Positions 46,687 through 56,418 of a stretch of 64,000 bases of DNA are shown in pieces. The stretch is from assembly GCA_025331125.1 (NCBI GenBank), contig JAOALB010000103.1, positions 62,001-126,000 of the forward strand, read 5' to 3'. The position numbers and the translations under genes are program-made. This DNA is from Mycogone perniciosa. Its lineage: Eukaryota > Ascomycota > Sordariomycetes > Hypocreales > Hypocreaceae. Under the pieces are notes generated by a model. That model saw only the letters and a program-made list of their open reading frames with translations. It did no database searches and had not been told where the DNA came from. Every line of letters starts with the position of its first letter. The first letter of the stretch is position 1.

Positions 46687-49600
46687 GGTGGGGATGGGGT
46701 GGGATGTTGGATTCTGAAATTCGTAGATTAGGCGACGGCGCTCGAACGCTGAGGAGTTGCAGCGATAGAGCACGCAAGATGGATGATTCCGTTCGTGAGA
46801 AGACGGAGGACAGGAAGAAAAGCAAAGCTGAGCAGTAGTTGCCAGACAATTTGTTTTTAGAGCTGCGCTGCTTGTTGCGGGCAGAAAAGGAGTCGGTCGG
46901 TGATGGAGGGGCAACCCAAATTACTAGGTACGCTGGCGACAGGGGGCTGGCAACGCCCAACAACCTAACTGGAAGTCCCTGTAGCCCCCTGGCAAGCCCG
47001 ATCCCCCACCCATCCATCACATCACACCAGTGAGGCCGTGTTTCCACGGACCATGGCCATCCATCACCACCAACCCGCGCAAGCTCCTTGTCCTCTTACA
47101 TAGTGGCAGGGGATGAGTAAAATCGCGGTGGAGGTCGACAACGGCCTTTCATGCGAGCACAGTTCCAGCACGTGTTACAGCAGACGGACACTGTGCTGCT
47201 TGACGAGCTGGGTTGCGAAAGCTTAGCCATCTTAGCCGCTCTTGACCTATCTCGGCCCGTTACAGGTGGGATAGGGTTAGGATAGGATGAAACAAAAGCG
47301 GATTTTTGTATTGATTGATGAGCTACACCAAGAGATGCACAGATCTACGTACGAGCACAAGTACTGGGTACTACTTCTGCTGCTGCTGCTACTCGTCCAT
47401 ACGTGTTGTCAAACAAATGGATCATGAAAATGGTACTCATATGGAGGTATGCATGCCGGCGGTCTTCCGTCCTCCGTCCATTCTTAGCCCACCCACATCA
47501 TCTCGGGCCTCTCCACGAGATGCTTATTATTATCGCCTCGGGTGCTAGGGTGCCGACCAATATCCACTGGAATCGTTTTTGTAATTTCTTGCTGAGATGA
47601 AGACCCAATCACTGCCAAAAGGGCCGGGCCAGACGCTGTGGCTACGAAAATTCGACAAAACGAGGCCTTATCGCGGTCCGCTCCACCTGTCTAAAAGAAT
47701 GTTGACTCGCAACGACGAGCCGGTGTCGAATTAGTATGGCGTTTTTCATATAAGATGATTAATCGATTCCACGAACCGCAGCAAACTAGACATGCACTAA
47801 TGGCAATGTTCGTTCCGTTGGCTTTGTGTTTGTCATCGGCTTGTAAGGAACACAAGAGGGAACATGAGTCCTTACCACCTGCACGTCGCCTCTGCTCTCT
47901 TCCACAGGGATCGAACGAAGGGGATCTTCAGGGAGTCGCAGGAACGGCTTACCTGGGGCCTGCGTGAGCCGTTACGGTGTGATGTTTTCTCTGTCAAAAT
48001 TGCAGATCAGAGATATGATGCGCCGTCACTATCCTGGAGCCCGACGTCATTGGATCCATCATGCTATGATCAGCTCGCCCGCTCTTGAGACAAGCATCGC
48101 CCGGGCAGTTCACTGGTGTTTGCCTGTGGTAGTATGCGGCTGCAGTTCTGAAACGATAGCAAATCAAGATCGACCTACCTGGCGTGCTTTGTAACACGCT
48201 TTGACACCGAAATCTTCTTTTCAATGACCAACCCGGTAGGATTAATATCTCCGTACGACTGTGACAGCGGGCGGATACACTTATACAGAGAGAGACAAGG
48301 CACATCACTACACGATAGTATGTACATGCACATCATCGGCTCTTTTTCCTTAGCAAATGTCAAAATTGTAGGGGAAAACAGCCAGCCAACGACGATGATC
48401 TCCGCAACAGCATTTCGAGTAACTAGTAGTAGTAGTATTCTATTACATACTACTACTACTAGTAGTTTCATAGTCGGAAACAGACTGGGCAGACGGAATT
48501 CTGACGACAAGCTGGGCCCACAAGGCACAGTGAGAAAGATTATACGCAAGCACGGTATATCACCAATGAAAGTGCATGCGGGGACAAAATAGAGGGCTAT
48601 GTATTATGTACATACGAGTATGTAGAATTGACCCAGATGCCGTTGATGGAGATGATGATTTTTAGTTGGGGATTGGCACGATACGTCTCGAAGCTTGTCC
48701 AGGTAGCATCATCAGCGCCAAGCTTTCTTCTATCGAGGGTGCATGATCCATGCCTCTCTCTCTCCCGTTGAAATGTGGTGATGGAATGCCGCGAAAAAGG
48801 GGCTTGGCATCCTCCCCGCGTCTTGCAAGGTGTAAGTAACCCCACTGCCACAGCCTCGAAAAGCAAACAACGATTGAATTCAGCATGTCAGATTTCAGAT
48901 GCCCAGAGGAAGTGCTCCTGACCGCGTTTTCGTACGAGGGCGCGAAGCTCAAATACCACCTCCCTGGCCTATGGAATACGGATGTGGTAGTAGTAGTGGT
49001 AGTAGTAGTACGAGTGAGTACTCCGTATTATTAGCAGTAATGCAAAAAGGGGTGCTCCGCCTCCGTATTACTCCGGCCCGGTCGAGTCAAGCGTCCATCA
49101 CAACACGACGCGCTGGAAAACGGCCATTCAGACTGTGGCGACGCTGACGGGCCACCCTATTCCCAAACATGCAGACGATCTTCTCTCTTATCTTTCACTG
49201 GCCTTGATCAACGTGGGCGGATTGATTCGCCAGGGGTCTGGCGGTGGCGACCCTGTTGCCTGTGGTTCCTCAAGAAACCCCCTGATTTCCTCCGTTCCCT
49301 AAAATGGATACGCATGTACTTATACTTGCAAGGGTCGCACTGTGCAGCTGAAGATTGCGCCTTACAGAGAGCGGTCCCCGTTTCGGTACTTCTGCATGAG
49401 ATATTGGCTTATTTTAGCTGGCATTGAAGCTTGCGCAAAAAGGGCCAGCTTTCCAGCACGCGAAAACGGCCATCTTTTTTTAATGGCCTCGCCTCTCACC
49501 TCGTGTTCGACAGCATCTTTTTCCTTGTCCCCAGCCATCAGTCAAAAAGGCCTCTCTGGAGCATCGTGCTCTATTATACTTCGTACTTCGTATTATTTCT

Positions 49601-49918
49601 TCGTTTCCCTTCTTGTCGACCAACAGGAATATTCTACTCCGTACTGTCTGCGCATCGGTTTTTTTCTTAGTTGGCTGTTCTCTTTACATCTCCCCCGCAT
49701 TATTGCATATCCGACGCCCCTCACGCTCTTTTTGATCCTTTGCCCCTTACGAATCCGCTACGTACTCTGCTCCATAGAACCTTAAGGACTTGGCTGTCCG
49801 TCCACTCGTTTCGCGCATCCCCCTAAAATCCAATCCATTCCTCCTGCGAGCCTCATCACACGAGCGTGCTCGCGCTATCTTCATCACCGCAAGTTCGACT
49901 AATTGTCTAATCGCCACG
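46687..49918. other. Divergent intergenic region between the mutase and the transporter
   Basis: About 3.2 kb without a supported gene, containing both promoters and leaders. It holds a perfect 17-bp inverted repeat at 48422-48463 and one TACTCCGTA motif near 49018. Two antisense frames at 48175-48592 overlap each other and match no family. The 49.3-49.9 kb part is pyrimidine-rich and reads as the transporter leader. Confidence 0.6.
48422..48463. repeat. Perfect 17-bp inverted repeat with 8-nt loop
   Basis: The left arm 48422-48438 (ACTAGTAGTAGTAGTAT) is the exact reverse complement of 48447-48463, around an 8-nt loop. The arms are built of AGT/ACT triplets, so slippage of a trinucleotide run is a possible origin. 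Confidence 0.85.
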
Positions 49919-51304
49919 ATGTCTGGAGAGGAGAAGACTCGCATCTCCGGTGACGTGTCCCGTTCGGACAACTCCCCCGTCCTGCCGACCGTCAACCCCC
50001 AGGCCGACAAGTCTGCGCCTCCCAAGGCTGCTCTGCATCCGATATTCTATGTGGTGTGAGTGTCTGCGAGGCAAAAGGACATTGGGGACGCAGCTGACTT
50101 GTCAATAGCACCTGGATTGGTTTCAGCTCTTCCGTCATTCTGTTCAACAAATGGCTTCTGGATACCCTGAACTTCCGTAGGTCGCACACATCGAGTTCGT
50201 CACTCTCGCTCGGCGCGAGCTAACATTCAATGCCAGGCTACCCTGTGATTCTCACCACATATCATCTTACCTTTGCGACTGTCGTTACACAGATCTTGGC
50301 CCGATGGACGACCCTGCTCGATGGCCGAAAGACGGTTAAGATGACCGGCCGTGTCTATCTGCGCGCCGTCGTCCCCATTGGTGTCTTTTTCAGCTTGAGT
50401 TTGATCTGCGGCAACTTGACCTACCTCTACCTCTCCGTCGCTTTCATTCAGATGCTCAAGGCCACTACTCCCGTCGCTGTCCTCCTCTCGGGCTGGGCAC
50501 TGGGTGTTTCGCAGCCAAACTTGAAGCAATTCCTCAATGTTTCGACTATTGTTGTTGGCGTCATCATTGCGTCGTTGGGTGAAATCCACTTTGTCGTGAT
50601 TGGTGTCCTTTACCAGATTGCTGGCGTTGTCTTCGAGGCCCTCCGACTTACCATGGTCCAGCGATTGTTGAGCTCTGCCGACTTCAAGATGGACCCTCTG
50701 GTGTCTCTGTACTACTTCGCTCCTATCTGCGCTGTCATGAACGGAGTCGTTGCTTTGATCTGGGAGTTCCCCAAGGTTACCATGGCTGACTTCCAGAATG
50801 TCGGCATGTTTACCTTCTTCCTCAATGGTCTCTGCGCCTTCATGCTCAACGTCTCTGTTGTCTTCTTGGTAAGTTGCGCCTTATATCAAATTGATGTCCC
50901 CTCACCTGGCTAACTCTACGTAACAGATTGGTAAGACATCTGCTGTTGTTCTCACCCTCTGTGGTGTTCTCAAGGACATTATGCTTGTTGTTGCCTCGAT
51001 GATGATCTGGGGCACTCAGGTCACGCCCCTCCAATTCTTCGGCTATTCCATCGCTCTCGGTGGTATGGTCTACTACAAGCTCGGCTTCGAGCAGCTCAAG
51101 GGCTATGTTGGCGAGGCTGGGCGCCAATGGGCTGAGTTTGGCGCTCGCAAGCCCATCCTCCGCAAGCTGTCCATCATTGTCATGGCTGTGTTGTTCCTTT
51201 TCTGCGCTTTTGGCAGTCTAGCTCCCACCTATGCCCCAGAGTACAATGCTTCCAAACTCGCCTCTGAGGTCACCAACCATTTCAGCAAGACCGGCTCTCA
51301 CTAA
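49919..51304 (+). CDS. glfB: Nucleotide-sugar/triose-phosphate-type transporter, likely UDP-galactofuranose transporter
   Basis: Exons 49919-50055, 50109-50176, 50237-50868 and 50927-51304, with GT-AG introns of 53, 60 and 58 nt, join in phase to 404 residues. After a polar 40-residue cytosolic leader the protein has about ten hydrophobic helices typical of the DMT/TPT (DUF250) family, with SSSVILFNKWLLD in the first helix, YHLTFATVVTQ in the second, and AFIQMLKATTPVAVLL in the repeat core. The C-terminus is polar and ends SKTGSH. Such carriers exchange a nucleotide sugar for the nucleoside monophosphate across the Golgi membrane. Substrate cannot be read from sequence. The UDP-galactofuranose assignment rests on its position next to UDP-galactopyranose mutase, the arrangement reported for glfA and glfB in Aspergillus fumigatus. 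A GDP-mannose or other substrate remains possible. Confidence 0.8.
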
Positions 51305-52027
51305 GAGGTCATGACATAATGCCTATTAGCCGGCAATAACACGAGTACGATTGCGTCAACGGCGTTGTTTGGTTGGACGGGATGGGTGATCTAAGGGGGC
51401 AATCTTCTTTTTTCTTAAAAGCCTTGGGACGATTATTGGTTCCGTCACGGGTGCTTTCATTGTTCTTGCCAAAAGCCCTAATTGGAGACATGAGGGAACT
51501 CAGCTTGGCTGTTGAGAGACTGTTTTTTATCTATCGATGTATAATTATAGAGCGTCGGGGCAGCACGCCAGGCCGTTGCTGCACGATGATAACTGTATCA
51601 CGCCAGGTCTAATTTGATGTAACTTTAGACGGCGTTGAAACCTGGTATAGAGACGTAGAAATGAATTCACTATAAAGCATTTAATAAGACTGGGTGAACT
51701 GTGTTCGTTTATTTTGTGTCTTCCTCTTCAGCAAGTGAGTTGTGTAGCAATTGGCAACGCAATTCTGATGGTTCTATCCTATGTAGTACTCCGTACGTAG
51801 ACTTGGTGGCATTCCTGTGTGTAGTTGCGTCCACCAAACGATACTGAAACCATCGCCTCGAATCCCACGTCACTGGTAACGAGACATTCACGCAGCAAAA
51901 GAGGTTATGTGAATAATTCTTGTAATGAACTTCATATTGAGCCCGTAAACCGTGGTTCCTTAAAGTACCAATCGATGCTCTTTGCATCCCACCAACTCCC
52001 TAAACCGTGATGGAGAAAACGATTTTT
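51305..52027. other. Convergent 3' region between transporter and eL27
   Basis: About 720 bp of 3' flanking DNA shared by two convergent genes. A GTACTCCGTACG motif lies at 51785-51796. No gene is seen. Confidence 0.65.
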
Positions 52028-52684
52028 TTAGAATCCTGTCGGCCACATGTTAGCATCCGGCACAACCAATAGGACCAAGAGGAAAAAAATTAAAGACATA
52101 CTCAGAGGGGTGAAGAACCATCGGTTCTTGCCGCTGGTGTATCGCTCCTCCAACACCTTCTTGACAGTCTTCTTGGCATCCTCCCGCTGGCTAACCTCCT
52201 TGAAGGTGTCTCCAGAGATGGTGCCCTTCAGGCCCTCCAGCTCAAGAGTGTATCGGGTGGGCATCAGGTGGTTGTAGTTGATGACCTTGATAAAGGGCTT
52301 GACCTTGTTGCGCTTCTCCTGGCGGGTCTTTGACATCCGTCGGGTGATCTTTGAGGGGTAGCGCTCGATGCCGGCAACGATGGCGTGGCCGAAGGGATGG
52401 GGCTTGTTGCCATTGTCGATGGGCTGGATAATGACGACCTGGTGGGAGAGAGAGAAAATCGAGTCAGCGCTTCAATTCCTTTGCCCAACCATGCTGTGCC
52501 AAAGACAGAGAAAAATCCATGCATCCCCTCCACCCCCCAAATATAATATCCATTATCCAAACATCTGCAGGACTTCCTCGCGAGTGCTGGGCGTGGAGAA
52601 TTTTGCTTCGTGCATTCGTACCTTCTTGCCGGCATATCGGCCTCGGGTGATGATGGCGACTCGGCCGACCTTGAGGAACTTCAT
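52028..52684 (-). CDS. rpl27: 60S ribosomal protein eL27
   Basis: Three exons on the complement, 52622-52684, 52102-52438 and 52028-52035, give 135 residues, the normal length. The protein is a component of the large ribosomal subunit. The KOW-type N-terminus MKFLKVGRVAIITRGRYAGK is followed after the first intron by VVIIQPIDNGNKPHPFGHA and the basic block YPSKITRRMSKTRQEKR. The C-terminus is NRWFFTPLRF. The first intron is 183 nt, long for this genome and usual for ribosomal protein genes. The last exon is only 8 nt and supplies Phe, the stop and part of Arg; it is supported by the strongly conserved C-terminus and by a GCTAAC branch site before its acceptor. The promoter is shared with the divergent Nce101 gene. 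Confidence 0.96.
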
Positions 52685-52987
52685 CTTGTCCTGCCTGTGG
52701 GTGGTCGGGATGCTGCTGGAGGGTTAGGATTTCGTCGTCGTGAACCGTGATCGGGAATTTGGGTGCAAAATTTGGGGTTTGTGGGCTGACAATTTGGGGG
52801 CAAGCGACTTGCAGGTGAAATGTCACGTGACTAAGGTGAGTTGATGTGGTCCGTGCGGCCTTGATGGGCTCTGCCCACTCTTCTAGTAATGGAATGGAGC
52901 TTTGCGGCAGCAAAAGCGCCGTCCGTCTCTGAAGCTCTGAATTTCTACACATTGAGATATCGCGGCGCGGACAAACATCAATCCATC
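52685..52987. promoter_or_regulatory. Bidirectional promoter of eL27 and Nce101
   Basis: About 300 bp separate the two divergent start codons, so the promoters must share this DNA. It carries the palindrome GTCACGTGAC. Confidence 0.6.
52822..52831. promoter_or_regulatory. GTCACGTGAC palindrome (E-box type)
   Basis: A 10-bp perfect palindrome around CACGTG, the core bound by Cbf1-type bHLH factors. It lies 138 bp upstream of the eL27 start. Function is inferred. Confidence 0.5.
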
Positions 52988-53143
52988 ATGCCTGCTCCGA
53001 CATACATCATCTCCAGGGTTGCAGACCCTATTTTTGCGGTTTTCATTGGTGTTGCGGCTGCTGCAACGCGAATCAACCGGGAAGAGAAGGCCAAGGGACG
53101 AACCACGAACCAGACGATAGAGACTGGACTACGGTACGATTGA
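52988..53143 (+). CDS. NCE101: Nce101/Nce1 small membrane protein
   Basis: A short frame of 51 residues begins MPAPTYIISRVADPIFAVF and continues with AAAATRINREEKAKGRTT and TIETGLR. This matches the conserved fungal Nce101 family, small single-span membrane proteins named for a yeast screen on non-classical export of a galectin; the molecular role is unclear. One hydrophobic segment covers residues 6-27, followed by a charged tail. The ATG at 52988 was chosen over an upstream in-frame GTG because the family begins here. The last codons may be spliced: GTACGA at 53134 could be a donor and CGTAG at about 53188-53192 an acceptor, which would replace the last two residues (YD) by a tail of about fifteen. 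The family ends soon after GLRR, so both endings are plausible. Confidence 0.85.
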   Translation: MPAPTYIISRVADPIFAVFIGVAAAATRINREEKAKGRTTNQTIETGLRYD

Positions 53144-53389
53144 GATGGGCCTTGCGCGATGCCATAGAATACTTTGTTTGCTGATACGTAGCTGTATATT
53201 AGACGCATCGGATTCCCCAAGAAATCAGCATGATTGATTTTTAAAACCCCCTCCAATAACGCCATCCACTGTCCATTGTCATGCCATCCGAGGACGTTGG
53301 ATCCAACTGAATCATAATGATCTATGCACCTCGCTGTTCCTGTGCCAAAGAAAAAGAAAAAAGAAAGTTATGCTCAATGGGTGATACAA

Positions 53390-54187
53390 TCATGGTTCAA
53401 ATGCCGGTCCATATTCCTTCTTCATCGCCTCGCGAACTATCTGGCCACAAAGCTTGGCTGTCGGGTTGACGCTCACGGCGAGTGCCTTGGCAATCGGGCT
53501 TCCGTACCTCCCACCAAGCGCCAGGTCTCGCGACGCCGCCTCTTCAAATTCGAGGCGAGCCCATTGCGATTCCTGACGCTTCTCGTCAATATCCAATTGG
53601 CGGGCCGATAGCAGTTTACTTGTTCTAAGATAAACAGCCGCCCTTTGCGTATAGGCCATAGATAATGTTCGAGCTGCCTGGGGCGACATGGGTGCATTTG
53701 GTGAGGATGGTGAAAGCAACGAGATGGCGGTTTCCATATCTGCCAGTGCTTTCGTGGCCGCCTGCCTCTTCTCGGATTGCTCTGGCTCTTCGATCAAGGG
53801 CATGGGCATGACTGTCGTATGGTTGAGTAGCATGGCATCCCCATAGAGTCGTCTCTTTACTTGAGCCCGGTTGTTCCTTGCACTAGCATAATTGGGATAA
53901 TCAGAAATAAGACTGTCTAGATCGACAATGCATTGCTTGTATCCCTTGACCGCATTGTCGGTGCTTTCGTCGGTCCGGAAGCCACTCAGCTGAGTCTCGA
54001 GTGCCTGAATGGAGCGGATGATGTTGCGCTCGCGCTCGACGACCCGGTCATAGACACTTGTGTCCAGGATGTGCGGATCTCGAGGCAATGATGAGTCAAC
54101 CACGATGCCAGCGGAAGGATTGGACTCAGGGTCCTTGATTTTCTCGAGCACGTTGATGTCGTGCTGGGTCAATGATACAGTCGTCAT
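53390..54187 (-). CDS. TPR protein, TTC36 family
   Basis: A single exon encodes 265 residues from the ATG at 54187. Tetratricopeptide-like helices are recognisable, with the family signature YASARNNRAQVKRRL near residues 99-113, DMETAISLL near 151, and the C-terminal block YGSPIAKALAVSVNPTAKLC followed by GQIVREAMKKEYG. These match TTC36, a small conserved eukaryotic TPR protein of the HBP21 type. Mammalian TTC36 is reported to protect 4-hydroxyphenylpyruvate dioxygenase from degradation, and here the gene is divergently paired with exactly that enzyme, 995 bp between start codons. A role as partner or stabiliser of the dioxygenase is therefore a specific inference. It is convergent with Nce101. 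Confidence 0.85.
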   Translation of the reverse strand: MTTVSLTQHDINVLEKIKDPESNPSAGIVVDSSLPRDPHILDTSVYDRVVERERNIIRSIQALETQLSGFRTDESTDNAVKGYKQCIVDLDSLISDYPNYASARNNRAQVKRRLYGDAMLLNHTTVMPMPLIEEPEQSEKRQAATKALADMETAISLLSPSSPNAPMSPQAARTLSMAYTQRAAVYLRTSKLLSARQLDIDEKRQESQWARLEFEEAASRDLALGGRYGSPIAKALAVSVNPTAKLCGQIVREAMKKEYGPAFEP

Positions 54188-55182
54188 GGTGTGGCTGGAT
54201 TGGATGACACGGGAAGTGATTCACCAGAAACCCAATGAGAAACGAGGTTACGCACGCGAGTGCTTTTTATAGGCAAATGTTGGCGATCAATGGATGGCTC
54301 AGCTCAGTTCAAGATGCTGACGAACACGAGCGGAACATGGTCACTTGATATTGAATGCCAGCCAGCGGAAAAGAGTGGATTTACGAAGACAGCAAAGCCG
54401 GCAGTGACTTGGACACACCGACGGAAGCCACGGAGTTAAAAGTGTCTAGGTTGCGTCACCCAAAAGGCTCCTGTGCGCATCAACTCAAGACACACATGTA
54501 CGAAGCAAGCTTTCGGAGGTCTGTCTTACTAGAAGTGGCGTTCCGGCGGACCATAAGCCGGACAAAGGTGGGGCGGCCACTGTCGGCTTACTTCGGCTGG
54601 CACCGCCGACACGGCACTATTCCGCACGGCAGACAGGGCGAGACATGGGCCTTGGCGGCCGGCACTACGGACGCAAACGAGCCATCGATGATCTCAGAGG
54701 ATTCACACTTCTGATGGCACTTCTGCTAGTCAAGCCCCCGCCTCGAGATGTCTTCTGGCCATTCAGAACTGGCTGATTTGGAGGCATCTCGCTAGAGATG
54801 GACCAGTTTGGCAGTTTCCGGACCCCGGGCCCCAGCTGTCCACGAATCCACAGCTGCCGAGCGTTGTCTTACATTCGTCCCTTGCCTGCCGGAAGTACAT
54901 ACGAGTCCTCTTCCCAGTCTTGAGAGCTTCTCGGGCCGCCGCAATCCATAGGTACGGCTGTCAGAGGCGCGGCGGGGTTCCGGGCTGTCAGAGTAACTTT
55001 TGCTGGATTGCCTCCTTATGCCGCCGGATAGTTTGGACGGACATGATAAAACCTGTCATGTCCGCCCAAAACTTAATATTGTATCTCGCCCCTTGACATT
55101 TAAAGATCAAACCACCCGGCCTTGAACTTCAACCAACAACAACAACCTTGTCTTCTGTATCCCAGTTCACATTTCAGTTGCC
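54188..55182. promoter_or_regulatory. Shared divergent promoter of the TTC36-like gene and the dioxygenase
   Basis: Close to 1 kb between divergent starts. A near-perfect 15-bp inverted repeat lies at 55032-55070. The stretch 54540-54620 is rich in CGG and CCG triplets, the half-sites of Zn2Cys6 factors. A plus frame at 54355-54714 has an ATG but no family match and is treated as chance. Confidence 0.6.
55032..55070. promoter_or_regulatory. 15-bp inverted repeat, operator-like, upstream of the dioxygenase
   Basis: TTTGGACGGACATGA at 55032-55046 and TCATGTCCGCCCAAA at 55056-55070 are reverse complements at 14 of 15 positions, separated by 9 nt. The repeat ends 112 bp before the dioxygenase ATG. 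Its symmetry suits a dimeric transcription factor; which one is unknown. Confidence 0.65.
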
Positions 55183-56418
55183 ATGGCCCCTTCTGCTGTC
55201 CACGACTCGCCTCGGCAGCGACCCATCGACACATCACTCGCCGTTCAAACTTCAGAATCCAACTTCACCGGCTATGACCACCTGACCTGGTGGGTTGGCA
55301 ACGCAAAGCAGGCTGCTGGCTACTACATCTCCCTCTTCGGCTTCAAGCCCCTTGCCTACCGCGGCCTGGAGACGGGAAGCCGGTACTTTTCCTCCTGGGT
55401 CATCGCCAACAATGATGTTACCTTTGTCTTCACATCTCCTCTGCGCTCGGCCGTTCACCTGCCAGAGGACGAGCCCATCTCCGAGTCAGAGATGGCCCTG
55501 CTGAAGGAGATGCACGCTCACCTGGAGAGACACGGCGATGCCGTCAAGGACGTCGCCTTTGAGGTCGACAACGTCGAGGCTGTCTACCACAAGGCCGTTG
55601 CCGAGGGCGCCATCGCCGTCCAGGCCCCTCGCGTAGACAAGGACCCCGAGTTTGGCTCCGTCCTCACCGCCGTCATCCGCACATATGGCGACACCACTCA
55701 CACCCTCATCAACCGCCAGTCCTACAACGGGCCTTTCCTCCCCGGCTTCCGCGAGGGCCGCAAGTGGGCGTCCACTGTCTCACAGCCCGACGTTCCCCTG
55801 ATGCGCATCGACCACTGCGTCGGCAACCAGTCGTGGCACGAGATGGTCTCCGCCTGCGCCTTCTACGAGCAGTGCCTGTCCTTCCACCGCTTCTGGTCCG
55901 TCGACGACTCGCAGATCTGCACCGAGTTCTCCGCCCTCAACTCCATCGTCATGGCCTCGCCCAACAACATGGTCAAGATGCCCATCAACGAGCCCGCCCC
56001 CGGAAAGAAGAAGTCCCAAATCGAAGAATACGTCATCTTCAACTCCGGCCCGGGAGTCCAGCACATCGCCCTCCTCACCTCCGACATCATCACGTCCGTG
56101 TCTGCCCTGCGCGCTCGTGGCGTCGAGTTCATCAACGTGCCGTCCACATACTACGACACCATGCGCCAGCGCCTCAAGACCGAGAAGCGCAACTGGGAGC
56201 TCAAGGAGGACCTTGACACCATTCAGCGCCTGAACATACTCATTGACTACGACGAGGGCGGATATCTCCTGCAGCTCTTTACCAAGCCGCTGATGGACCG
56301 ACCCACCGTCTTCATTGAGATTATTCAGCGCAATGACTTTGAGGGTTTTGGGGCCGGTAACTTCAAGAGCTTGTTCGAGGCGATTGAGAGAGAGCAGGCT
56401 GAGAGAGGAAACCTGTAA
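55183..56418 (+). CDS. hppD: 4-hydroxyphenylpyruvate dioxygenase
   Basis: A single intronless exon of 411 residues, the normal length. HPPD (EC 1.13.11.27) converts 4-hydroxyphenylpyruvate to homogentisate in tyrosine catabolism, with non-haem Fe(II). Two vicinal-oxygen-chelate domains are seen: an N-terminal one starting at FTGYDHLTWWVGNAKQAAG and a catalytic one starting at MRIDHCVGN. Iron ligands fit His211 (RIDHCVG), His294 (GVQHIALLT) and Glu379 (VFIEIIQR). The C-terminal helix FEGFGAGNFKSLFEAIEREQ is also typical. The ATG at 55183 has a good context (TTGCCATGG). Homogentisate also feeds pyomelanin formation in fungi. No homogentisate dioxygenase or fumarylacetoacetase is nearby, so this is not the six-gene tyrosine cluster of Aspergillus. 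A TTC36-like gene is divergent upstream. Confidence 0.97.
   Translation: MAPSAVHDSPRQRPIDTSLAVQTSESNFTGYDHLTWWVGNAKQAAGYYISLFGFKPLAYRGLETGSRYFSSWVIANNDVTFVFTSPLRSAVHLPEDEPISESEMALLKEMHAHLERHGDAVKDVAFEVDNVEAVYHKAVAEGAIAVQAPRVDKDPEFGSVLTAVIRTYGDTTHTLINRQSYNGPFLPGFREGRKWASTVSQPDVPLMRIDHCVGNQSWHEMVSACAFYEQCLSFHRFWSVDDSQICTEFSALNSIVMASPNNMVKMPINEPAPGKKKSQIEEYVIFNSGPGVQHIALLTSDIITSVSALRARGVEFINVPSTYYDTMRQRLKTEKRNWELKEDLDTIQRLNILIDYDEGGYLLQLFTKPLMDRPTVFIEIIQRNDFEGFGAGNFKSLFEAIEREQAERGNL

Noticed and set aside
48175..48592. Overlapping 122- and 124-codon frames on opposite strands
   Set aside because: They are mirror frames in intergenic DNA that also contains the 17-bp hairpin; no domain on either strand.
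49342..49785. 147-codon plus frame before the transporter
   Set aside because: Starts with GTG, ends just before the transporter, and its hydrophobic look comes from pyrimidine-rich leader DNA.
52439..52621. snoRNA inside the long eL27 intron
   Set aside because: No C box (RTGATGA) and D box pair or H/ACA pattern could be found in the 183-nt intron.
54355..54714. 119-codon plus frame between the TTC36-like gene and HPPD
   Set aside because: It has an ATG but no family match, and lies in a promoter region.
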